Source: Tetrahymena thermophila SB210
Taxonomy: Eukaryota; Ciliophora; Oligohymenophorea; Hymenostomatida; Tetrahymenidae
DNA: 64,000 nucleotides
Direction: 5' to 3'
Assembly (NCBI RefSeq): GCF_000189635.1
Contig: NW_002476381.1
Coordinates: 124,001 to 188,000, forward strand
The position numbers and the translations under genes were made by a program. Position 1 is the stretch's first letter. Every line of letters begins with the position of its first letter. Below the pieces are notes generated by a model. The model was given only the letters and a program-made list of their open reading frames with translations. It did no database searches and had not been told where the DNA came from. Below, in pieces: positions 26,301 through 40,900 of this stretch.

Positions 26301-29300
26301 ACTCTAAACAAAAAATGAAAGTAGAAAATAGATCTAAAATTAATTTAGAATTTGATATATTGATTCCTGATAAATATAAAGAAATGTTGCATTTTGAACC
26401 TTAATCAGGTGTTATGAAACCAAATGAGCACGTTTACATAACATGTGGCTTTGTTCCTTACCAAAAAAAAAATTACAAGATAAAGCCTATATTTAAAGCT
26501 AAAGAAAGAATAGATTTAACTTAATCTATGGTAGGATACTTTATGCCTGGTAATAAATTTTATTAAATATTTAAATTATATTGTGATTTATTTATTAAAA
26601 AAAATATTTACAATAAGAAAATTATTTTACATTATTTAATCATTGATTGGTTTTAATATAAAAATATTGCATTTGAAAAAATGCAATAAATATCTTTGAA
26701 TTAAAATATTTTATTAATCAAATTTAATAAAAACATAATTGTTAAATTAAAAACTTAAATAGGGTCTGGAAGCAGTGAATAGTAGTAAATTTAATAAGAA
26801 GATGAGATACAAAGTTTAAAATAAATTGAAAAACAACTTGAGGTTGTTGCTAGAGGTGCTGATGGATCAATAACGATTAAACCAGAACTGATTGATTATG
26901 GAATAGTGAAAGTTAACTTTTAATAAAGGATGACTGCACAAATACGAAACGATTCTAATTGCACTTTTTACATTGAATTAAAACTTGTAAATGATGATGA
27001 ATAAGAGGAAACTGAAATATAATAAAGTTAAACATAATTATCATAACTGATTAGTGATTAAGATATTGAAACTAGAAGAAGAAAGAACAAGAAAAAAAAT
27101 GGACATCTTTAAATTAATGAGGATGAGGAAGATGATGAATAAATAAAAACTGGAGAAATTGATTAAAGTCATACTATGAGAAAAAATAAATAGGTTTATG
27201 ATCAAGAAACTATTCATTAGAATTTTAAGCTTGATTTTACTGAAGGAATAATATCTGCTAACTCAAAAATAGATATTGGAATTGTATTTTGTCCTAATTA
27301 AGTTAACTTTTTTAACATGAAGTTGGAAGTTATAGCAACAGAATGCAATCCAAAGGCTAGTATAGTGCGTACTTAAAATAGATAGTTTATCTAAAAAACA
27401 CATCTAAAAATTAAAGCTAATGGTAATTACCCTCTATTGAAAATAATTGATGTTAGAAATGATGCTATTAGTGTAGCATCTTTATGGGAGAATTTTTAAA
27501 TTAACAAGATTAACTCAGAATTAGCAACTGATTTAAACGAAGATGAAATAAACTTTTTGAGAATAGAATAGCTTAACATAGAATAAGCTTAGAAGCTCTA
27601 AAGAAAATTAAAAAATTATACATGGAATTTTGGATATTTACCAAATAATAAGAATGTAAAACCAAGAAAAATTGTTGTTACAATTCAAAATATAGGAGGG
27701 ACTGAGCTAGACTTTAATTTTAAATTACCTTCTGATAGTTAGGTAATTTATTATTACTATTATTCAACAATATATTCATTTTTAATTTAAAAAGTTTTTT
27801 TTTAATATTTATAATTTTCTATTTTTTGATAATTTAAAAGATTGACTTAGAACCTTGGGCAGATCCAGGTGAGCTTTAGGGAGATGAAGCTTATGAAAAA
27901 GCTATCATAGATAGGAAAATATTTTAAATTATTCCTAAATCAGGAACACTGAAACCTTAATAGCTCTAAGATATATAATTAATATATAGTCCAGGAAATA
28001 TTGATGATGGTTTTTAGATTTTATCATAAAAATAAGAGAAAATTACTTCTGAAAATCACCTATTAAGGGTAGTTTTATAGATAAATAATGGCAAACCTTT
28101 GGTTATAAATCTAAAAGGAATGATGCTTTCTCCTACATAAGGCATGCTCTCAGTTAAACAAAATAGAGTAAACTTACCTGACTGTCCTATAGGTATGCTT
28201 CTACCTTTGTAGTATCCTATTGAAATATAAAATGTTGGGTTAACAAAATTAAATTACTCAATCGAAGTTTAAGAAATAGATGAAAAAGGATAAAACATAG
28301 ATTCAAAATTTGAAATTTTCAACATTTCTAATAAAAATGGCTCTCTGATGCCTAATGAAAAATAATACTTATATTGTTTGTTTAAGCCTCTGGAAGCTAA
28401 AAAGTATTATCATATTCTAAGCATAAAAGCTACTGATTTTATGAAGCCTCTTAAAGATATTAGATTGCATGTAATTGGCGAAGGATTTTCAAAAATTCCT
28501 AAAAAAGTTATTAAAACAATAGAAAATGAGTATCCTTAGCAAAGATCGTCAGTTTCTGCAATAGGAAGCAAGGTTTGCTTTTCGATTGAAGAAATTGATT
28601 TTGGTGAGCTAAAACCTCATTAATAAATAACAAGAGTAATTATTTTATATAATTTATCAAACAATGAAAAACTATCCTTTGATTTTACGTATGGGTTTTC
28701 TTTACAAACAAAAGCACCAGGATTAATTTGGTAAATATTTCTCTAAATCTAAATTTTTTGATTGATTGATTTAAGAAAGTGAATATAATTTTTAAACTAA
28801 TATTTTATTTTTAAATAGTGAAGATAAATTTTCAATAGAACCTAGCTAAGGAAGGTTAAATCCGGGTGAATTTATTGAATTAAAGTTAACATTAGAAGCA
28901 GCTTTACAACCTTCTATTTATTCTGGAGAAATAGAGTGTGCAATTTATTGGGGAAACTAAGATATCGCAAGTGGAAGTAAGCTAATTAATTAAATTATAA
29001 AAATTATTAATTTAAAATAAAATAATAGATAGAATGGTCACAACTATGAGTTCTGTTTCTAGCCATTCAGGTATAGAAAAAGAAACACTGTTTTTAAGAA
29101 TTAAAAAATAATCTAAATTAAGCAACCACTTGCAAAAAACAAAAGATAACTTACAAAGCTAAAATTCTAAAGAGCACATGATGATGAATATAATAGGATA
29201 AGCTATCAAAGATATTTTAAATGACGATAATTTGTTTGATTTAATAAAAAGAATTGATGATTAGCCAGTTCAATTGTATTAACAATTTGATAAGGAAGAT

Positions 29301-29687
29301 ACAATGGATATTACTATGGTTAGTAAAGGTTTAAATGATATTTTAGATGTAAGTGGAATAGCAGATGATATAATTAAAGATTTAAAAGAAAACTACGATA
29401 ACAACTATGAAGAAAATAATAACTTATCTGAACAAAATAGCTTTACAGTGAATCGTTCAGATAGTAAATTTAATAATCAGAATGTTAACAATTCAATCAT
29501 AACAAACGGAAAACAATAAAAAAATAAAATGTATAATGATTACAGACAGATTTTCCTTTAGGATGAATTCTCAGAATTAGCTGACTTAATATTTGAAAAT
29601 ACATACTTTAACATCATTCAAGAAGCTACAAGAAGGGAATGTGATTTGTTAAGAGTTGGAAAAAATTTTATAATTCCTCAAAAATGA
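23347..29687 (+). CDS. CFAP65: Cilia- and flagella-associated protein 65 (1,847 aa)
   Basis: Axonemal protein of the ASH/MSP-repeat class, linked in animals to the central-pair region and sperm flagella. Eight exons: 23347-25065, 25300-25691, 25745-25901, 25961-26549, 26763-27742, 27841-28730, 28819-28976 and 29029-29687, all in phase. Repeated beta-sandwich (ASH) modules run from residue ~30 to ~1580. Family-specific stretches line up in order with animal CFAP65: LTIYNDSDLPTKYQFYID, YYQRVFCVVQNHKVIYVDL followed by IGTCYD, a FFPPSFLGVYSKQK module, YPLLKIIDVRNDA and a C-terminal IIQEATRRECDLL. Size is close to the human protein (~1,925 aa). Differences: a ~190-residue Gln/Asn/Ser-rich linker (about residues 370-565) and an acidic/basic insert near genomic 27060-27190. 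No stop or frame break within the gene. Confidence 0.92.
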
Positions 29688-30302
29688 TTGGATTTAATTG
29701 AAGCTTATTATTTAAAATATTTGAATATTAAACAATATTTATTATTTATTAAAAAGTTATTTTTATAGTCAATTAAATACTTTATCACATACAAATAAAA
29801 TATTAAATTAAAAAATTTTTTTTTAATTATTCTTCTTTTTTTCTTTTAAATCTATTTTCTAAATTTATTATTTTAATACATTTATTTTCTAACTAATTTT
29901 TTAGTACGAAAATAAATTTTTTTTTAGTTTAATATATTAATTTATTTTAAAAAGCTGTAATTTAATTATTCCTTAATGACTTAATATTAAATATTTTAGG
30001 AAGCCATAAAATGATTTATAAAAAACGCAATTTTTAAAATTTTTAAGAAGAAATTCAAGAATTTTATAAAATTTTAAAAGGATATTTTTTAATGATTGAT
30101 TTTTTATTGAGCTTAAAATAAATTTAATTTTTATTTATTATGAGTAAAATTTAGAATTAGAGCAGTTACTTAAATTAAATAACAAAGAAAATTAACAATT
30201 ATTAATTATTTGATATCTTAAAAAAATCAAGCTACAATATTTTAACAAATACAAATTTTACAAAAAGTTTATAATTTAGCAAATTAGCAATTTTTAAAAT
30301 AG
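29688..30302. other. Intergenic stretch, CFAP65 / B-box gene
   Basis: About 600 bases between two + strand genes. Poly-T and poly-A rich; nothing further recognised. Confidence 0.55.
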
Positions 30303-31214
30303 ATGGAAGATTAATTTTAGGATCCAGGCATGTGTCAAATTCATAATAGACCATTTGAGTGTTATTCTTTAGATGAAAATTGGTAAAACAGAGTTATTAG
30401 CTTTGTTTATAAATTTTATTTTCAATAAATGAATCCAAAATAAACATAATATTTAATTAAAAGCTTAATATGTCCTTCTTGTTTAATGTTTGGTCCTTAT
30501 CAAGGCAATAAAGTTTGTAGAATAGAAGAGGCTGCTAAAAAACTAAGAGCGAAATTATCTGAAGCAAAAGATTAAAGTAAATGATTGAAAAAGTGATTTT
30601 AAAACAATCTGAATAGAAATTATAAATTAGAATCAAAATAATACACAAAAAACAAAATTCAGAAAATAATTTTTTAAAATAGATATTTTGCAGTACGAAA
30701 GAACAGAAAACATTCTATTAGACATAAGACATACTAAAATTGAATGCGAAGAAAAAAAAGCATAAATAATGAAAGAAGTTGAATTAACTTTTTCAAATGT
30801 TATTAAGGTTTTAAAATAAAGAAAAGAAGATGTTATTAGTGAACTTGTTGATCACTTTAATTAACAGATAGAATCAGTTTATGAACAAGAATCTAAATGG
30901 TAAAAAATTATATTTTTTTTCTTTGTATAATAAATAAATTTACAATTAGGGTAGAGAAATAAGAAACAGGATCAGAGTTAGCAAACCTTTTAAAAGAAGA
31001 AAATGATTTAGTATTAATTTAAAAATCAAATTTAATATTGAAAGGAATAGAATCATTGAAGGAGTCCTAGCAATACAAACAAGTTAAAATACTTAATACT
31101 TTAGATACAAATTTTAAGGCTTCAAAATTAGATTCATCTATTAAAGAATTTTTAAGAGATTTAGAAAAATTTGTTGTTAAAGGAGAAGTTATTACTATTT
31201 AATATAAATGCTGA
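30303..31214 (+). CDS. B-box-like zinc finger plus coiled-coil protein (224 aa)
   Basis: Four exons: 30303-30382, 30464-30576, 30683-30899 and 30950-31214, joined in phase by GT..AG introns. Near the N-terminus is a Cys/His cluster spaced like a B-box: Cys11-x2-His14, Cys20, Asp24, Cys27/Cys30 and Cys33, within CQIHNRPFECYSLDEN and CLICPSCLMFG. The usual last two His ligands are absent (GPYQGNKVCRIEEA), so zinc binding may be partial. The remaining ~175 residues are helical and charged, a probable coiled coil of the TRIM type, with no RING domain and no C-terminal domain. It could act as a scaffold. The exact function is unknown. The B-box reading depends on the first intron call, which is supported only by phase and motif. 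Confidence 0.65.
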
Positions 31215-31909
31215 TAAAAATAAATTTAATATTTTTTAATTTATACAATTTTATATGATTTATTATCTACTGCATAAAATTGTTGAAATTAAATTTTAAA
31301 AATAGTTTATTTTAATTTTAATAAATTAAATATTATTAAATTTAAATTTAGTAAATTATAATATTATGAAATAAAAAAAAATTTGATTTTTATTATATAT
31401 ATATATATATATATAGCACCCTAAGGTACTGCCTTTTTTCAAGGCTACATACACGAATAATATTTGAGTAAAATATTTGTTTACCTAATTAGAAATTCAT
31501 ATTTAAAATTTAAAGACTATTTGAACCTATATATGAAATATTATAAATTATAGAAACATTTTAAAAAGAACTCCTAATAAATATTTTTTAATAAATATAT
31601 TAAGTAAAGTAAATTCACTATTTTAAATATTATTTTCATTAATAAAAATTGATTTTTAAATATAAATCTTATTTCTAATAAATTATCATGTTAAAACTGA
31701 GTTCATATTTAAAGAAAAATTAATATTTGTATTTTAAAAATTCGCTCATTAGTTAAATTTTGATTGTATTTTAAACTAATAATTACAATTATTAGGTGAT
31801 ATTATACCTACTTTATTGCTTTATTAATACTAAATTGGAATTGGTGTTTTTTTAATTTGTAGAAATAGTAATAATTTAATTCAAGAAAATAACTTTGACA
31901 AATCATATA
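31215..31909. other. Intergenic stretch upstream of the large membrane-protein gene
   Basis: Holds a (TA) microsatellite at 31394-31415 and, directly after it, a less AT-rich segment with a perfect 5-bp hairpin GCCTT/AAGGC (31429-31443). The frame of the next gene is open back to 31688, so part of this stretch may be coding. Confidence 0.5.
31394..31415. repeat. (TA)11 microsatellite
   Basis: Uninterrupted TA dinucleotide run of 22 bases, visible directly. Likely to vary in length between strains. Confidence 0.9.
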
Positions 31910-34900
31910 ATGAAATATTTTTTTAAATAGTTTGTTATCTAATTTTTGGTAGCATAAATTTAATTTAGACTGGCTTAAGGTATTTAGTATTGTCTTTAAT
32001 AAAGTTCTGATTAAACTACCTGTCTATAATGTATTGATGACTTAGTATTTGATCCATACATATCTACTAATTCATGTGTTTAAAAAAAATGTTTGGACTT
32101 TCTTTTCTATGATATCAATACAAAATAATGCACATCAACTTGTTCTGGAAATTAAATTGGAAATTAAATAACAAAAACGTGCGATTATTATTACAATTGT
32201 CCTTAAATAGATTTATTAGGATAATAATTCCATGAAAATGGTTATGTATCTTAAATAATATTGCTAGATTCTACTTTAATAAATTTTTATTCATCTCCAA
32301 TGATCAACACTATAATAATTTAAGATTAGAGCAATGTAGAACCTATCATAAATAGTTATCTATATTTAATATCTATTAGTAACCAGTCTTCACAGATAAT
32401 AATATGGGACTCAAATACTGGTATAATAAGAGCAAGCTTAAAGGGACACAAATTTCCTATAATGCAAATTCATTATATTCCTACTTCATAAAATATTATA
32501 AGCTTTGGCTCTGATGGCGAAGTTATTACATGGAATTATAAAAATGGATAATTATTAAGTACAGAAGTGATTTTTCAAGGATAAATTTTACCAAAAAGCC
32601 CTATCGATTTAAAATAAAACTCTATTTTTACTTTTGGGACATATGGAGATTTTTATGATAATAATTTTATAACACTAGAGTATAAGACTTATTTAGGGCA
32701 TACATAATAAGTAACACAAATATTTATAATTGATTAAAATATTTTAATTTCTTTCAGTGAAGGAGATAGCATGATAATTGTTTGGGATAGAATTCTATCT
32801 TAAATAATATTAAACCTTTATGGAGGAATTAAAAATTTTAGCTCATTACCTATTCAACTGTTTGCTAAACAAAATTCTTATTAGCAATATTTTATTTAAA
32901 TTGTTATAACAAATAGTTTAACAATGAAAACTTATCTTATTCCTCTTCAAATTAATTTTGATAATTAAAAAAATATTTGGAGTAATTAAATGTTGGATTA
33001 AGTTTTATTAACATCAGATAGTTCAATAAATAGCCTATACGTTGATATAAATAATAATTTGATATTTTTTGTTGTTAATTAATAATTAAACATATGCAGA
33101 TATGATGACACAAAAAATGATTTGATTATAAATCAGTAAATTTAATTATCTTCAATATTATAAATTTCTAACTAAGATAATATTACTTAATTGATTTATA
33201 ACTCTAACTCTATCCTTTTGATATCTGATTTAGGTTAACTATTTTTAATAAAATATAATCCTGAGAATCCTTAAGCTCAAATTATATTAAATTCAATACC
33301 TCTATAAATAGTTTTAAATACCTAAATTATAAATGGATTTATGTACTTATCAAAGTATGACTAACTTTTTGTTTTTGGAGGATAAATTGTTTCTTACAAT
33401 ATTCCTAAATAAAATGTCAACTTTGTTATTTCTTCTTTATAATCTCCCTTACCATAATAAACATAAAACCTTAATCGATTTGACTTCTCAGATATTAGCC
33501 AAATAATTGTTAATACCTCTGATGATGGTTAAATATTTATTTATGATTACTTTGATGGAAGTTTTCTTAACAAAATAACACATCCTGATTACGAATACGC
33601 TCCTTTCCCTAAAGCTACTTTTATTAGCATAGTTTCTGATGATAATTTTTGTGTTTCTTTTAGTAATTAATAAATTGTGTGTTACTCATCATATGATTAT
33701 CAAGTAACTAGTAAATTTTCAGTAGACGAATAAATTAATTCATAAATGTTTGATAGCAAGCTCAACTTGGTAATTGTAACATCATTAAATACAGTATATA
33801 TTTTTGATTTAACTGCAAATAAGCTAGCTAGTTAAATGAACATAAAAGATTAATTCTACTAAACTTAAATATATAGAATTTTTTAAACTTTAACATGTTA
33901 TAACTAGGCAGGTGATGCTATTATTTTACAATACCCGATTCTTAAAATAATGTACTAAGCTAATAACAGTATATACAATCCAAATAATGCGTCTTTAACA
34001 ATTTAAGATAATTTAAAGCTTTATGAAATAAATATCGTTTGCTTTCAAAATGGAAACGTTGTTATTAGAGATAGTACTTTAAAACTTATAAAGACTTTTT
34101 AATTCTAATTTTCTATAAGCAGAGTAATTTAAATATTTTTACTTTAAAAAAATTTTTTTTCATAAGAAAAATATTTTTGATGGTACAAAATAGAATAAAA
34201 ATTATTTAATATAATCAATAATTTTAATATTTAATTTATTTAGTGCGGATCAGATCCTAATTCCTTACTTCTTTTAGGAGGTTCTTATGATGGAACTATA
34301 TTCACTTAATCAATATATGATACTTAAATATTTTATAGTCAAAAACTTTTACATTTCCCTATAATTGGTGGTATGATAGACTCTGTTAATAATAAAGCAA
34401 TATTCGTGGTCGATTATGGATCTTATGGTGGAGGAGTACTTATAGGTGACACAAGGTCATTTAAAATAGAATAAACATATAACACACAGAATTTGATAAG
34501 CTACTATAATTTAGATAGCTATAAGAATAGAATGATTATTTAAGATTTAAATAATTTATAAATTAGCAGTTATAGTATATCTACTTATTCAATTTATTAA
34601 CAATAATTAGCATAAAATAAGGATTTAAGATACTCTAAAGTGCTACTTATACAATCTTAGTATTTAATTGTTGTCATATCTTAAATTATAACTATATAAA
34701 AATATATCTCTCTTGATATATTTAGGTAAAAAAAACAAAAATTAAATATATATTTTAATAAATTTTTTATAAAAATATTATTTTTTTAGGTAAAATAATA
34801 GACATAATTCATAACCTATAGACATAATTATAGATCAAGACAGATACACAATAATAAGTATAAGTGGTGATAATACAAATAATCTTTAAGTATGGAATTA

Positions 34901-37900
34901 CTAAATAGATTCTTCTCAATTTTTAATAGGGCATTCTTAAGGAATTAATGGAATTTTATTTGAGACTAATTAAAAAAATTATTTTATTACTTATGGAAAA
35001 GATGGATTAATAATTATCTGGAGAAATAGTGTTTATTAAATTTTTTAATAATTTAATTTACATTCAGGTTTTGAGATAAATTCTATTTAAATTATAGCTT
35101 ATAGTCAAGACCAGAGATAATTTTACAAATAAAATATTTTAATTTCTACTGATTTTAATTAGAATATCATAATATCAACTTATTAAAATTAAACTCAAAC
35201 TCTAATGAAAATATAGAATAGCAATTATCAAATTTTACCAGATGTTAAACTAGGAAGATTAATACTTTATGGACCAACAGTGTAATTTATAAATATTTAG
35301 AATGGTATAAAAATATAGGAAATATATGGATTTGATGGGAATGTTTAAAATATATTTATTTTAGATGATTATATTTTAGCTTATGCTACTTTAGTATTAT
35401 AATCAATAGATAGAAGCAGCATGACTATATAGTTCATAGGAAAATCATCTTTTTAAATTTTTAAGATAGTTATCATCAAAAATCTAGCAGCTATGATTAG
35501 TGACTCAAACGATTTTACAATTAAAATTTGGGATTATACGATAGGATAATTTTAGATAGATATAACTAACACTTATTATCCATAAAATATTAGAAACATT
35601 TACATAGATGAAGATTCTGATACTATAGTGGTAATCAATGTTTAAAACCAAATATTTACAATAAATCCATTTTTATAAAGTATTTCTAAAATAATTCATT
35701 ATTTTACGCCTAAAGAAACTCTAATTTCTTAGCTAAATTACATAACGATTGATAGTCAGAGCAATATAATATTAATTTATTCAGATCAAGAAATCATATT
35801 TTGGAATTACTACTCTTATATTGGTAATCAAGGAAACTATTTGCCTAATAATTTTTAATCATAATATGGTATCACAATAGATGATAGTAATTTATTAATT
35901 AAAAAAAAAAATTATCTTCTTTTTTACTTAAATTAAAAAATAAATTTAAATTTATAAAATAGATCTTTATTTTTTGTCAGGTGATAGCAATCTTTGGAAA
36001 ATGCAAAATAGCAGTTTAATTTTTGTTAAATAATTTTAAAATATACCTACTTTATTAAAACTTGTTGGAAATGTTATTGTAATAGGGGATACATAATTTG
36101 TTTATAGTTTAATGAATGAATAAGTAATAGTTTCTAAATTGAAAATATTTCCTATTTCATTTCACCCTGAAAATGATTAATTTTAACCAGATGCAATATA
36201 GGGATTAGTATTTATTATTAGTAAAATAAATATAATCTACTAGGTTTAAGTAAATTACCAAACATCTGAATTGATAATAAAGTAAAATTACACTTTATTC
36301 AGTTAAAATTCAAGAATTAGTAAAATAATTGTTGTTAAAGAATTTGGTCACTTAATTATAACAGATATTAAAGGTAGGATGTTTTTAATAGATTATATAA
36401 ATTAAGTTTTAGTCTCTCAACTTAGTGATCATTAAATGCCAATAAGAGACATCATAATAAACACATAACTTTAGATGTAAGGAATAAAATTATTTTTTAA
36501 GTTAATTTTTCTTATTTATTGAAATAGTTTAATATCTTGCTCAGAAGAACCTAATATTATCATCTATTAGTACGATTAATAATCTATTATACAATCCTAA
36601 GTTATAAGTAGCCTATAGGCTCCTTCTTAGATGCTCTTAAATCTTGAATAGAATAGATTATTAGTTTGGGAAGATAAAAAATAAATAATAACTGTTTTGA
36701 ACATTAAAGAAAATTATTAATTTTAGTAATTTATATTAGCTCCAGGAAATAACTTAGTTTAATTAAAGGCTTTTAAATAAATCAATATATTAGCTATTTT
36801 TAATTAATTTTAAATAAACTTTTATAATTATGATTAATTATAATATTTATTTAATTTTAGGAATCCTTCAAACATTAACAGTATTGCAGATTTAATATAT
36901 ATATCTGATTAAATTATGCTGTTGCTAACATAATCTAGCTTATTAGTTTTATAATTTTAAAATGATACTATTTTAGTTTTATAACAATATACCATGTAAA
37001 ATCCTATTATTGTAAAAGCTTCTGTCTATAAAAGTGATCCCTATTTAAACATAGTAGGTGTAAGTTTATAATAAGCTTTCAATTTAACCTTAGTGTATGG
37101 AAATTAATATAACAATAAAAATTTATGCTATTACTAAATCACTGATAATGGGAGTCAATTTAATCTATTGGATCGCGTAAATAATCTTTACTAATAAATT
37201 AACTCATATAATTTACCTATTTAATATGTTAAAGTTGGTATTCTTTTGAATAATAATGCAAAATTTCAATTTATTGATACTTCAAGAATATAAAATATTA
37301 ATATATAAATAGATTATAGTGCTTAATACCCTTTTAATGAATAAAACATAACTTCAATCTTGCTATAATAGTCAGATTAATTCCTTTAATAGAAATTTAT
37401 AATGGAAAATATTTCAGTTTTCACCTTACCTAATACAAACTACATTTTCTTCTAAAGTACATAAATATTTATATTTAAAAATTAATTTTATAGAGATCTT
37501 TAATTTAGAAATGTAAGCCTTTAGCTAATGTAAGGGAACTTAGCTGAATTAGATTTCTAAAAATTCCAAAATATCAGTTTTAAAGCAATTTACTACTCAT
37601 AAGCAGATGCCTATATTTATCCATCTTTGTTGACCATTTAAAATATCTAGACAGGATATTTAAACAATTTTCTTATACTTAATTGTTCTTTAGAAAAAGC
37701 TTCTATTTATAGATTTGAAAACATAAAATCATTATATTTATATAATATACAAATTGAAAATATCATAACAGAACCTTCTGATTAAAATTTAAAATATACC
37801 ATTTTTTATTTAGCTAATATTAGCAATGTGTATATTAAAAATGTTACACTTATTAACAAGTAAGGGCAGGAATAACTAACTCTATTTTACATGCAAGGAA

Positions 37901-40900
37901 TACATAATACCTACATTTAAGATTTAAATGTATAAAACATCCAAAATGTTTAAATAATTAACTACTAGAATAAATTTGAAGATGGAGATGGAATATACTA
38001 TCTTAAAAATGATAAAATTGAAATAGTTAATGTAAATATCTAGCATTCATTTTCTTCTTCATCTGAATTAATGTATTTTTAATCTGATTAAATAATAATT
38101 AAAAATATGACGTCAGATGATGTAGTATGCTAATCATGCTATGGTTCAGTTATAAATACATTTTAAAGTTTTATTAAGCTGTTTGACTCATTCTTTAGTG
38201 ATAATATTTCATTATTAGGTGGTTCCATTTTTTTAAGTTATTGTAATAAGCAATCTGCTTTTTAAAATACTAATATAACTAAATGCTAAGCAGAAATAGG
38301 TGGGGCTTTGGTTCTTATTTCATGTGATTTGATTCTATAAAATTCTTTTATTTATAATAATGAAGCATATATTGGAGGAGGTGTAAGATACCAGGTTTAA
38401 ATTCCTTCTTTTATAAGAGATATTAATCTTAAGGATAAAATTTTTAACAACAAAGCTAAAATTTATGGAGATAACTTTGCTTCCTATCCTTAAAGCTTGA
38501 AAATTTCTTTTTATGATGACTAATAAACAGGATTGAATAGTAAATTTCTTTTTTTTTATTAACTTAAAATTGTTATTTTAATAAATATTAAAAGGTGTTT
38601 AATAAAATGTAAGTGATTTATAAAATTTCCAGAGTGGTAGTTAATTAAAAATTCAAGTTTAGTTTATCGATGAAGAAAATTAACCTTTAAATCTAAACTA
38701 ATATTTTATACAACCAAGTATATCAAATGAAATTAAATCTGAAATATAAAGTTTATCAGTAGGAATTGCTTCTTATAGTTAAAATGTTATCCTAAATGGA
38801 GAAACTGTCAGCTTCATAAAACAATATGATTAAAAATCCTTTTCTTTTAAATTTACATAACTTTAGGTTACTGGTATACCTGATTCATAAGGTTTAATTT
38901 CAGTATATAGCCCGTCTATTATAGTCCCTAATCCTTAATCTAGTAATTTTTCTAACTAATCAGTTATCTATTCAATAAATATTTACTTTAGAGAATGTAT
39001 AGAAGGGGAGTAATATATAAAGTAATATTTTTAATTTAGTATTTAATAAAAAAAACATGAATTTTATATTTATAAAAGGGTTTTATAAGGTATTTATCAA
39101 TGCTAAACATGCCCCCAAGGCATGTATTCTTTAAAAAAACCTGATTTTGATTAAAAGATTTATGGGTAATGCTAAGTTTGCCCTTCAGCAGCATCACTTT
39201 GCCAAAATAACACTATTATTTTAAAAAATGGCTACTGGAGGGATAGCAATTCGACAGATAAAATCTTTAGTTGTTACAATAACATGGATAATTGTATAGG
39301 AGAAGATCCATAAAATATAAACTATTGCAGAGAAGGTTATGTAGGACCACTATGTGAAACTTGTGATTTTGAAGGGAAAATTTGGGGTGATAAATATTAA
39401 GAATATAATAATTACTATGAATGCTAAAAGTGCTAAAATTAAGCATTTAGATCTTCTTTCTAAGCATTTATATTTATTTTCTTAATTTTATATATTCTGT
39501 TTTGCTTAGAATAAATGATTAGATAAAATAGAAGATCTGCATATATTTATTATTTAAGATAGATGAACATAGCTAGCTTCGGAGTAAGCGAAGATTAAAA
39601 TATGGTTACTGTTTACCTTAAAGGGATGATGCATTATATGTTTATAAGCAAAGTACTCAGCTAAAAACTTACCTTTTCTTAAATTTCTGACAATTTAGGG
39701 GTCTTAAGTCTTCCAAGTAGTGGGCTGAAAAACAATATTTCCTGCTATGAATTTCTTTTTCATTTTAATTTAGGTTTTTACATGATAAGAAATTTAATCA
39801 CTATATTTATATTTCCTTTATTATTAATAATTATTATATAAATAATATCTTAGTTGGTAGCTAAATTATTTCATTATTGCAATTACGATGGTTTTATAGG
39901 ATTAAAGTATATGCATTCTTGTATAATTATTTTTACCCTCTTTTAACCAAATGCTGTACTTGATATTGTCTAATTTGTTTCTTGCAGATAAATAGGTAAC
40001 AATCTATATATAGTTGATTATCTAAGTAAGGAATGCTATACGACTGAACATTTATAATTCATTCTTATTTTTAACCTTCCTATGTTGCTATTATGGGGAT
40101 TTATACTACCACTAGTTATTTTAGCTCAAATGAAAAAATATCGTAATAATCTTCAAGGCATTTTACCTACACTTAGATATGGATTCTTTTATAAAGAATA
40201 TAAACTTAATAATTACTACTGGGAATTTATTAAATTTTATATAAAAACTGCTATATCAATAATTGATTCATTTTTTAGAGATTAACAGGTTGTTAAATAT
40301 TCTCTTGTTTCCTTTATCATAATTATCTACTTAGCTTTTTTAAAAAGCTAGAATCCTTACAAAAATTAATATGTAAATAAGCACGATTAAATAGCTCATT
40401 TAATTCTTTTGATTAACTTAACTATAGGTAACATTTCAAACTCGAACTCTTATTAGTTATTAGTTGCTATCTGCTTAAATTTAATTTCATTTCTACACTA
40501 TTTACTTATTTTAAGCTATCTCCGACACATTCTTTAGGAATATACAAAGCAATTAGCTATTAAAATTTTATAACTTTTCCCTTCTCTTATATAAAAATTT
40601 TAAAGTCTCCAAACCTTTGTTAAGAGATCTAAAAATCTAATTTAAGTATTTTTAAATTGGAAAAAAGTGAAAAGAGCTATTTTTAGATTTGTTAAGAATA
40701 ATAATTAAATTCAGTCTTTAACTCAAATTTAGAACAATAATTAAAATTCTGAATTTTCTATTTCTAAAAAAGAGATGAATAAAAATAATACGAACGAACA
40801 AATTAGTTTTAATTAATTTAGTGGTATTCATTAAAAATTTTTCTCTTCAGTAAACTTTTTAAAGCAAACAAGTGCAACCTATTTTTAAAGAAAAAAGACA

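Noticed and set aside
36770-36865. Possible intron in the large membrane-protein gene
   Set aside because: An acceptor-like TTTTAG is present but no suitable GTA donor lies upstream, and the frame reads through without a TGA.
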